From Pseudoscleropodium purum (taxonomy: Eukaryota; Streptophyta; Bryopsida; Hypnales; Brachytheciaceae), in NCBI GenBank assembly GCA_963969395.1, contig OZ017801.1, positions 14,761,611 through 14,825,610 of the forward strand: a stretch of DNA of 64,000 nucleotides, given 5' to 3'. The notes beneath the pieces were generated by a model that saw only the letters and a list, made by a program, of their open reading frames with translations, made no database searches and was not told the origin of the DNA. How positions within the stretch are numbered: position 1 is the stretch's first letter; each line of letters starts with the position of its first letter. Below are positions 53,781 to 64,000 of the stretch, piece by piece. Position numbers and translations under genes: made by a program.

Positions 53781-56700
53781 ACTAATTGGTACTCTGCCTA
53801 ATTATTATTATTATATTGTTCAAATTTTTATATTTTCTTATTGGCAAGCAAAAGGAGGTTCTAACGCACTAAAGAATGCAACATTTGGATACTGTATGCA
53901 AAAGTTATAAAGGAACAAAGTTTGGTTCTTACTAAAAGTGTTTCTTCCACATAGGTACATATTTGATTTGGGAGATGTACATAGAGTCAAGATGGCAGTT
54001 TAGAGTCAGTGGTGCATTTGGAGTGCCCACCAAAATACTACTAACCTCTGACCATTTGAAAATAGTCAGTGTATCCATTTTCACTGCAATCACCATTGAT
54101 AATGAATACACTATTTTTCAAACAAAGGGAGTCTAATAAAATCACCGTTTCACTTGCTACACCTCTTTACTATGAACCACTCATTAAGGTAGAAGGACCT
54201 TTTTAAAGCACACATGCTCCAAAACCTTCCACCTCCTCAAATGTATTCTATTTGTACATGTTTCTTTTTTGTAGCTTTCAAGAATGTAGAAATAGTGTAC
54301 ATTATAGGAGGTGGGCAATTTATAGACTTCCTACCTTAATCCCGAAAAGATTAAGCATTCAAAACTTGAACAACATAGGAATTTAAAGACATCCCACTTT
54401 GATTTGAGCACATATAAAAATGTGCTTTTTATCTTCTAATTTATTTTTAAGATTCTTGTGTTAATTCTTCAACATTTGTACAATATAGATTCTAAAGATA
54501 TTCTGTAATTCAAAGGGTATTAGTCTCTTGGCCTCAAAAAGTAACTTATTTAGTTTAAAAAATGAACCTTTACAAATGGTTGGAATAAAAGAAATTGAAG
54601 AAAAATTGAAGAAAAACACTATGATTAGAACATAAAATTTTAACCTTAAAGGAAAAAAATTATTTTAAAAATCACCAATATTCATTTTATAATTCATTTT
54701 TGAAGAAATTTTTAATTTTTGGCTTCAAATATTATTGAAAAATATTGATTTAGTTATATGGACTATGGATATGCTCTATGGATCATAATTTTCAACTTTT
54801 GTTTGAGAGTCATCATTAAATTATTATATAAGTTTCATTTTATAATACATCTTTACAATTTTGGAAATCTAGACTACCTCCTAGTCCTTCAAGGGTTAAG
54901 GTAATCCATTATGGAACTCCAATCCAATTTAGTGCAAATCTACATAAATCTAGCATATTGGGCCAAGAAATATTGGACAAATGTAAATTTGTATTGAATT
55001 GGGTATGTTTCTAAAATAATTCAATAAAATCAATCCTCTAAATTAATTTCTTATGCAAAGACTATATTTAGCTTTGATCATTTAATGTATAGATTGATTT
55101 AAATTACAGTCCCTCATCTTGATTTGGCAATTTTCTATAATATATTTTTTATTTTTTTATTTTTTATAAAAGTATATAAATCTACTATCCATTAAAATGA
55201 CTACTAAATATGATATCTAAATACTAATAAAGCTCATAATAAATACCTAACAATAATGTGGTGCATAAGTGCATTGAAGAGTAGGTTGAAATCCAAAATG
55301 TCACAACCCATGGCTAATTGGCTATAACACATTATTGCAAATTATAAATCAAAAACACATTATTTCATCAATCTATATAAAATTTATCATCATTATTAAA
55401 AATATAATTGTAAGCATCATTCATTCATGTTCACAAAACTAAATAATTATATAGAATTATTGGAGGAACTATTGTTAGATGAGAAATTTGTCCCTTTGTC
55501 AAATCTACTCATTGTTCAAAACTTAATCTATGCTTTAAATGGATGTAGTCTACACAACAAAGGAGAATGTCTTAATCCTCTAACTTTGGCCATTGAATGT
55601 TGGAATCAAAAATTTCATTTTTATTGATCATTCAGTCCTCTCAGATTTTTTTATTTTTTATTTGAACAATTATTTTTCATATAAAAATAATGACAAAAAT
55701 ATAAAACTTTCTCTATTTGATTAAATAGTTGAATCTTTTCACAAGATCATTCAAAGTATGTCATGTAGTTAATTAGCTCCATTCTAGATTTCTAGTAGCT
55801 CTTCTTCATCTTTGGATGACAAAATTAATCAAAAATTAGATTATTTTAGCTTGCAATTATTGGTGTTACACATTGCATATGCAACATGTTTTTTGTCAAA
55901 ACTTAGGACTATTGAGGTGTTTGAGCCAATGGAGACAAAAAATTATTGAAAGTAATGTATATTTCTAGTTATAACATTTATTTTTGGAGATCTTCAAAAA
56001 TCATGAAAAATATCATATTTCATGTTATTTCCAAAATCTTGTAATAATTCAACTTCATCCCTAAATAATATGTAAGATTGTCATGATTGGCCACTCAATA
56101 AAGTATCAACTAAAATATCAAACAATTTTAATACATCCCTTCCTCTTTTCTTTAGCATCTCTCTAGTAAGGTTAAAAACAAATTAAATTTTCATAAAAGT
56201 TACCCTCCACTTACTATGATTGTGCATGTCAAATGTTATAAGGCTAATACCACATGTCATATTGCAAGGTGCAAATATTGTATGAAAGTTGACCAATTAT
56301 TTTTAGAATATGTAATTGTAGTACAATTACATATATAGGAATTTCTACCAAGCTAAGGTAAGTAATGAATGGGTAGAAGGGCAACAATGCTAGCATGTGA
56401 GTATAAAGATGCTAGCATTTGTGCTTTGAGCATATATATAAGTAGATATTTTGCAACCATTGAAGGTGTTTATATATAACATAAAAATCAATAATATATG
56501 CATTTACAATATAGGTACCCTATAATATAGACACCTATAATATAGGTGTATAGTCTTCTAGGCTTATGTGTTTTTGATTCAAGACTCACATAATAGCAAT
56601 GCTCAGTAGAAGAATGATCATCAATGGGTGAATACATATTTAATGAATGATTCTTATTCAAGCATGTTCTTTAAAGGTGAATATAAATTGGGTAAATGAC

Positions 56701-57659
56701 CTTGGAATAAATTTAGACTTCTTGTAGGGGAATGTGCATTGAAGGCTTATCATGTATACAAGTGTATGCAAAGGGTATTTTTATTTGTGTTGCATTCTTG
56801 CATAAGCTATGCAAAAATAAATTTTGGTTTGGTTAACCCCTAAAGTTCTTTTGATGCACTTTGGCAAAAAACCATCCCAAACCACCTTCTTTTAAGCAAT
56901 GTTGAAATGTTTTGGTAGATTCAATTGTTGAGTTCCTTGGTTACATATAAAAGTATATCCTCCTAAAATTTAAAAGTGAAACATTTTATGGATTGTATGA
57001 TCATGATGGTCAAATTTTTTAAATAGGTTTTTCATCTTTTCTCAACATGAGTTTGCTATTTCAAAATTTTAACCAAAATATATAAATGTCTTATCATAAC
57101 TTATTCAAGAATGTATTATATTGAAGAAATAATTTGAGATTGATATTATAAAAGTATTCAACCAAAATATTTCATATTCATTATTGGAAAAAATAGAATA
57201 AATTAACAAGATACAATAGGATAGGAAATTCAAAATATATCAAAATTTGTAAGCAATCTTCACATGCTATTTTTTCTCCTAAAATATTGCAAATTGAATT
57301 CAAAAAACAACTTTGGATTGCACTCATGCATGATTTCAAGATAATCTAGCTCATTTTGTTGCATTTTAGGTATTCACAATACTATGAAGAAAAAATTCTT
57401 AAAAAAAGAATCGATAATTAGTAGAATACAAAAATTAATGTATTACCAAAAAATGTAATCCTAAAAAAATACAAGTTAAAAATCATTCATGAACTAGATT
57501 GATTAAGAAAATTCAAGAAAATAGACATTTTGATGTTCAAATTCTTAAAAAATAATAAAAACATTCAAAAAATTATTAATATTTTTTAATTGAAGAACTT
57601 TATGGAGATAATATTAGACTAAAAATATAATGAAAAAAGTGTTTTAAAACATTTAAATA
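53781..57659. other. AT-rich gene-free stretch
   Basis: No gene is supported. An R1 left end (GGTTAACCCCTAAAGTTC) occurs at 56831 without a clear right end. 56400-56560 carries the degenerate tatataggta phrase also seen at 3.6 and 4.3 kb. Confidence 0.45.
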
Positions 57660-58036
57660 TATGCACATAGGGGAGACTTTTTTGCGTCCATATAGAAGAT
57701 TTGAATTTTGTTATTTCAATTATCCTTTATACTATAGATATATGAGTTTTGTGGATATATAGTCCTAGAAGCTCACTCTTTTGTAATGATAATTTTGGAT
57801 ATTCAAAAGTCTCTTAAATTGTAAAAACTCAAAGTGTGATAAAGTAGCAAAATTGCTTTGAAAATAGCAAATGATTTTTTCTTAAACTTCAAAAATCATT
57901 ACTATAACCAAAAAAATGCTTTAGATCTTTATTTGAATTTCAAGATCCATCAACTCAATACTTCAAAAGTTATAGTAGAAGATATGATGGAAACACAACA
58001 TGTGAAGTCCAAATAGTACAAGTATTCTTTGGAATC
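57660..58036. repeat. Family R3, isolated diverged arm
   Basis: Shares with the R3 right arm the order ...aaaactcaaagtgtgataaa, aactataaccaaaa, and the terminal TTTGGAATCACC near 58036. Diverged and lacking a left arm. Confidence 0.45.
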
Positions 58037-58409
58037 ACCTTCTTGTCAAACAATTTTATAACTTTGTGAAAAGAAAAATTTCATAATTTCCATTTTGATT
58101 ATTAAATTTTGATGTTTAGATATTAGAATCAAGAATCATTTTAAATCATTTAATAAATATGTGCTTCAAATGAATTCTTGAAGAATGTGTAAGCAACTTT
58201 CTAACCATTATATGAACTACATTTTCTAACTTAGTTTGAATTCTAGTAGAAAATATTTTTATCTATATTTTCCTAATAATTATTTAGTTTTTTCTAATAC
58301 TTGATTTTCTTTACTTCACTCTAGAAATCTAATGTGGTGCATGATCAAATATTTGACCCAATATTTGACCATTTTTGACCATTGTGGCAAATGGTCAAAT
58401 CTTTACCAC

Positions 58410-59350
58410 TTAACCCCTAAAGGTCAGAGACTAAGTTTCTACCAAAAACACTCCCAAATTGCCATTTCTGATATAAGCACAAAATTTTAGATGAAAAACA
58501 TTTTTGGACACATTTAACCATATGATCTTTTAGTGAACTAGATTGAAAAGACGTAGAAAAAATTTCAGAATTTTCCACCATGTAGATTGCAAGATATTAA
58601 CGTCTGAAGTGACAAAAATCATTTTTTTGGCCTTGTGAAAATACGGGCAATTGCACTTCACAAGGTCATATTTGTATGAAAAAATGTCCAAAATGGTGGT
58701 GCTTCTTTGGATTCATTTTTCATGTCAAGTTGGCTACATTCTTGAAAAAATTTAGATAATTTAGAATTGCACAACATATAGGAAAAAAATAGTAAGTAGA
58801 AAGAAGTACAAGGTGATTCAAAACACTAAATTATTAAGAATTTAATTATAAAATTGAAAAATTCCATTCCCAAAGGTGGTAATGTAGTAATAAAAAATCT
58901 ACAATATATTTTTTTATTTTTTTCAAATTTTTTTGAAAATTGAGTCAAATAAAGGATTCCAAAGTTTATTTTGAGTACGGAATCCATAACTACCCGCAAA
59001 CTAGAATACCTCATAACTTTCATCTTGTAAACCAAAATGGAATGATTTAAAGCTTTCCATATATATATATATATATATAAATCTAGAAAACCAATTTCAA
59101 ATTTTTATTTTTGAAAAAAGTGATTTTTTAAGAAATTTTTGGGCTGCCCGTTGAGCATTGAAAATTACATATCATGCAATAAATTTTGAACTATGTAGTC
59201 AAAGTTATTAAAATTGTTGGGCCTTAAATCTACTCCATGGGCACATGTTGTGTGAAAATTTTAGCCAAAAAAACGAAAAATTCCATTCATAGTGAGCTGC
59301 TCATAATCACTATGTTGCCAAAAAATGTAGTTTTGACCTTTAGGGGTTAA
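58410..59350. mobile_element. TTAA-bounded element family R1, copy 3
   Basis: About 940 bp from TTAACCCCTAAAGGTC to GACCTTTAGGGGTTAA, the longest intact copy. Collinear with copy 1 and with the split copy around the large element. A (TA)n microsatellite at about 59062-59078 lies inside. Non-coding. Confidence 0.75.
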
Positions 59351-61964
59351 TTGAATTATGGAAAAGATTTTCTTAATTAAATATTGAAATACTTGCATCT
59401 AGGAAAAAAAATTCATGATCAAATCTTTGACCTTTTGTACTAATTACATAACCTCAATTGATGAAAACATGATATTTTTTTTTAATTAAAAACATAGTTT
59501 ATAATACATCTAAGTTTTACTGGAAAGTTCTTGGATTTTAGGGATATTGCAAGAATTCAATAGGAAGATGGATCATAGTTTAGCCAAAGTGATCATCATC
59601 TATTGGTTGGACTACAAATATTTCCAAGAACTTATTGTGAAAGCTACACAAAATAGATGACATACACTGAATAAATTAGAATTCTTTTGTCTATTCTTTA
59701 TTGATGTGATTAACTTAATCATTACTTCATGATTTTTTGCAAGATTTTAATTTATGTCATATAAGAATTTTTTTGCAAAAATGACAATCTTAGATTCTTA
59801 GGTCTAGATTTTTCTCAAGCCATAATTTATTTTTCATGAAAGAATCTTGATCTATATTCTCCCTGACATTAGGTTCATTTAGGGTATATTCAAGCTAAAG
59901 GAGGAATACAAAACTTATAGTGTTAAGATTTCAAATTCTACTAAAGTATTTGCTTCAAGGCAAATCTTCTCCCTAATCAAATGTGGTGCATGAGTGCATA
60001 ACATGTTGGATAGAATTTGTATATCATAAACTCTTGAAGGTCATACATAATTTACATCAATGGCATTAAAATCATCAAAACAAATTACATATTAGCAAGG
60101 AAATAGTGAAGGTATATAAACTAATTTTGGATTGGTAAATGAAGCAAAACCAAAGTAATGTAAATATGCCAACTCCATACCATTATTGTTCTTGTATATG
60201 ACAAGTATATAGTCTCCAAAGGGACCAATCCAACAATGAATCTCTAAATCTCAAAGTCTCTTAAAGGAACAAGATAGATTTCAGCTACTCACTTAGGCTT
60301 GAGTAACCACAATTATTGATGAGATTTTTTGGAATATTGTCTTAAGATAGAAAAAAAATTAACTCTTGGAAAATATAATTTTTATTTCAATTAGTGTTTA
60401 GGAGCAAATATTATGCCACAATAAGTTCAAAACAAGGGAGATTGAATAACACAAAAAAATCCATTAAAACTTGAAATAAATTAAAAAAATTCTTTTAGAT
60501 TATATTTATGTCTACATGTAAAGCTTTGATTCATTCTATAATTTCCATTTGGATTAGAATAATTTAATTCCATCTTAAAGCTATTGACAATTTAGTTTTT
60601 CCTTTGATTTTGTACCAACTTTTATCGAACAATTTTTTAAAGAATGAAAATCAAGTATTTTCTTGAGTATTTTTTCCTAGATTTTCATCTTAAAAATTTT
60701 CAACCAAGATTGTCCTAGTCACGTCACAGAGTGAAAATGTCATGATGCATAACATGATCCAAAACCAAAGTCCACCATGATGAAATATTCAAACTATTTG
60801 GATGGAATGTCATATAATGATCTACAAAAAAAAGCATAGATTGGACTAACATGTTAAAAATAATAATATATTTGATTTGCCATCCATAATTGTCATTAAA
60901 TAGTAAAAAATAAGTCCTTAAATGTTTAGAATTTAGGAATAAGGATTAAAATTTGGAATCTTAATGGAATCTTGATGTAACATCATGACATAAGAACTCC
61001 ACGTTGGGTTATGATAGAAAACTAGGCCTTCAACATAAAAATAATTTAAATCAAAATGTTTAAAGTTAAAAAGATTCAAAATGAAATAATCTAATTATAA
61101 ACGTGCTCAAAAATCTGTTTTCTTCAATTTCAGATTTAATGTGCAATTACCTTACAATCTAATTGGTGAAAGTTTTTTAAATTTCTCTCAAACATCTCTA
61201 CAATTATTAGCTATTCTAATGCAAAATCTTTTGGTTAGACATGCAAAAAAACAATTTGTAAAGTTTTTTGCTCTTTGCAATAGAATTTTAGAAATGGAGA
61301 TTTGGAGTAATTTTTGATGAAAAATGGCCTTAAGACTTTAGGGTTAAAGTCCATTTAGAAGGTATATTTGTTTCTTTCCTTGCTTAGCGTTAGAGGTTGA
61401 CACACTACTAGAAAATGTCAAAATGGGGCCCTAATTAATAGAAGATTAATAAATTTCTGTTAATTATGACAAAAATAATTTGGTTTTGTTGATTGGGTAG
61501 TCCTCTAGCAATAATCAACATAATTTGTATTGATTCAAACAAAAAAATCATTTTCTCAAATGATTTGGCAATCCTCTAAATATCATCATCTTTGTTTTTC
61601 TACATATTGTAGTAGTAAGGCTAAGTTGTTTGAAAATAATTATTTAAACCTACACCAATAAATAAAAATAAATAAATAAATAGTCAAATTCAGAAAAAAT
61701 AAAATGGCCAAGATGTTAAAAAATAAAATGTTCAATTTTAGAGGGAAAGTCCAAAATAAAGTTCAAAATAAAGTTCTATGACCATCTACAACTAAGAAAA
61801 TTTTAGATGGTGAGATAAAGGACTTACTTTATTAGCATTTATTAGAAATGAGGGTAGAGAGGTCATTTTTATAATGAAATCTTTTTGTCCATCATGAATC
61901 CTCAAAAAAAATGAGAAAATTGAAGATGAGAGTTTTGACCGCTCATTGCCAAATTAAAATGTAG
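59351..61964. other. AT-rich gene-free stretch
   Basis: No gene, RNA or bounded element recognised. Confidence 0.45.
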
Positions 61965-62314
61965 GAATTGTGTGCAAAGTAGAATTTCAGATCTCATTTT
62001 GGTATAGTAGAATAACTTTTTTCAAAAAACTTTGGATTAAAAAAAGTTGTGAAATCAAGATAAATTTTAAGTTTCCAATAAAAAACTTATGAATAAATTT
62101 CAGAGAAGATTTTTGAAATTGTTAAAAAAAATGTCCCTTCCAACTCCTCTTTCAAATTTGCCTATAAATTTTGATTGGAGACTTGAAATCTCAAACGGAT
62201 TTTTATAGATGAAAGTTAGATTGATATTCTTCATTAACTTAGTTCAAATTTTTCTGAAAAAAGTTATCATACTATGCCAAAACGAGGTCTGAAATTCTAC
62301 TTTGCACACAATTC
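61965..62314. mobile_element. Foldback MITE-like inverted repeat
   Basis: Outer arms GAATTGTGTGCAAAGTAG and CTACTTTGCACACAATTC pair, and the pairing continues inward for at least 60 bp, then more loosely to the centre, for 350 bp in total. No target duplication was identified, so superfamily is unknown. Confidence 0.6.
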
Positions 62315-64000
62315 TTACTTTTGACTAATGTATGAGTAGTTGAGCTACACTAGTCCTCATTTACATATCCCATATAATTTGCCCCTACTCTATCACCCCA
62401 CTTGTATAAAGGTCTTGTGTTCTCCAAGATAAATGGCTCTGAAAGTGATATTGTAAGGCTTGTTGGACCTTATTGATCGTTTCCAAATGCTTGAAAATAA
62501 TTTTTATTATTTTTCACATGAAGAAGAAAAAATGTGGAATATAACTGAAGTAGTTTCATATTTTTTGGAGCTATTATGAATTAGTTATGAATTTATAAAG
62601 AATTCTGCCATAGGTCTCTAGTTGTGACTTGTAGCCCTTGCAAAATCCACTCTTAAATAGTTTGAAAAAAGATATGGCTTTAACAAAAACAAGCATTGAG
62701 GCATGCAAAAAGTAATAGGGAAGGTTCCTGAATGAGACCTTCCCTGAAACTTGAATGGAAGCTTGGATTAATTATTATTTTAGATTTTTTAGCATATGTA
62801 AGAAGGTAATTGGCTTGCCAATTCTCATTTTAAAAAAAATTTATAAACACCTATCCACTTAATTAGAAATGGACCACCTTTGGCTCTTAAATTGACCTTT
62901 AAAAAGGTATGAACCATCCATTGGAAAACAATGAACCAACTTTTTCCTATTTTGACATAATCAATAGTCCATCATGTATTTATTTTTTAGCCACCTAGAG
63001 GATAGTTTGAAGAAGGTCAGTTTTAAAGCACACTACCATAGACAAAGAATGCAATGGTAAGTGGCATTCAAAGTTCAGAAGCTAAATACTTTGAACTTAT
63101 TTGAATGCGATTGTGAATTTTATTAAATTAGATTTAAAATAATATAATGAATCTACTTTGGGAATGTTAATGATATCAACTAATTAGCATTAATGTGGTT
63201 GTGGGTTTCAATCCTAGTAGTGAACTTGCTTGTATGGCAATTGCTGGCATGGCATATCTATCTAAGTAGCCATTTTGCTGATGTGGCAATTTTTGCATAC
63301 GATGCATTTGACGTGATTGATTTTTGAATAATAATTAATTTTTTTTGAATTTGACAAAATCATAAAATAAAATCAACATAGAAGTGTTGATTTTTGTCTA
63401 AATCAAATTTTCATAATCAATTGTCCTAATTACTATATTTGAATTAATTATTATGTTCGTTGGGACATTGTTTTTTCTAAAGGTGACATTTCCCTCTTTG
63501 TACATATGGAATTTCAATCTCAACAGGATGATTTCATAAATTATGAAATATTATTATACACAATGGATATATAGTGACAAGAAAGTCAATTTGAGAGAAA
63601 CCATATAAAATTTCTAAAAGGGATACATGTGGCATTATTTAGACATTGGTTGAGGAGCTTTTACATAATTTCTAAAAAGGGTACATATATACTTTTCCTA
63701 CTAGAGTACTAGTTGTAAAACTTCTAAGCAAAAATTTGAGCAAGTTTACCTCTTATGTTCAATGAATTCATGAATTCAGCTTCTAAAATCCACTTCAACC
63801 GCCTATATTTGTATTTTAGAGGAACATGTAGAATCTATAAATGATATGAGACATACTTGTGTTTTTTTTCTTGTGAATATGAATATCTTCCATATCCATA
63901 TTTTGTATTCATGTTCTATTAGCATATTTGTATCCTTATCGTGAATTTTGTAGTTTAGAACTATATCTGTATTCTATAACCATATCCATATTTTGTATCT
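62315..64000. other. AT-rich gene-free stretch to the window end
   Basis: No gene or bounded element recognised. Confidence 0.45.

Overview
The window looks like nuclear DNA of a land plant, probably a non-seed plant such as a bryophyte; that last step is low confidence. The anchor is one clear gene, a class II LOB/LBD transcription factor with a single intron (9028-10326, + strand). Most of the rest is strongly AT-rich DNA carrying layered transposon remains and no recognisable host genes.

Layout: 1-6.6 kb is AT-rich with repeats. 6.6-10.7 kb is the LBD locus with a long leader. 10.7-23.3 kb is AT-rich with small repeats and a CACTA-type foldback element. 23.35-32.08 kb holds two direct repeats (A and B, about 1.5 kb each without later insertions) flanking about 3.5 kb of worn coding-like DNA on the minus strand, possibly an LTR-retrotransposon relic. 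32.3-45.6 kb is a 13.3-kb GC-richer element with terminal inverted repeats. 46.3-50 kb and 53.7-64 kb are AT-rich with more small elements. 50.3-53.7 kb is a more balanced island with an orphan ORF and a long hairpin.

The 13.3-kb element (32295-45580) is the notable object. It has interrupted a copy of a TTAA-bounded repeat whose two halves lie on either side of it. It carries two divergent multi-exon genes. The plus-strand gene (40706-44858) encodes a DDE/RNase-H-like transposase candidate resembling DUF7869 proteins. The minus-strand gene (38750 to about 34030, perhaps on to 32927) encodes, in order, a ParB/sulfiredoxin-like domain, a segment resembling motif I of amino-type DNA methylases, a basic linker and two FCP1-like HAD domains lacking the usual catalytic aspartates. 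Across the element, and not seen outside it, lie about 27 copies of a 19-bp palindrome, TATCGGCTGSCAGCCGATA, densest between the two genes. An element encoding a ParB-like protein and carrying many copies of one palindrome suggests a parS-like or transposase-binding system; this is inference.

Both genes keep their frames almost intact but contain 12 in-frame stops: ten TAG, two TGA, no TAA. That is what cytosine-methylation decay of CAG (CHG) and CGA (CG) codons would leave.

Small elements are unusually well documented by target-site duplications: two GC-rich hAT-like MITE families (seven copies, six with exact 8-bp duplications), a third family at 30.5 and 47.1 kb, a CACTA foldback with a 3-bp duplication, and a long-inverted-repeat family. 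Repeats A and B serve as each other's empty sites for several of these. All family names rest on motifs read by eye; no database search was possible.
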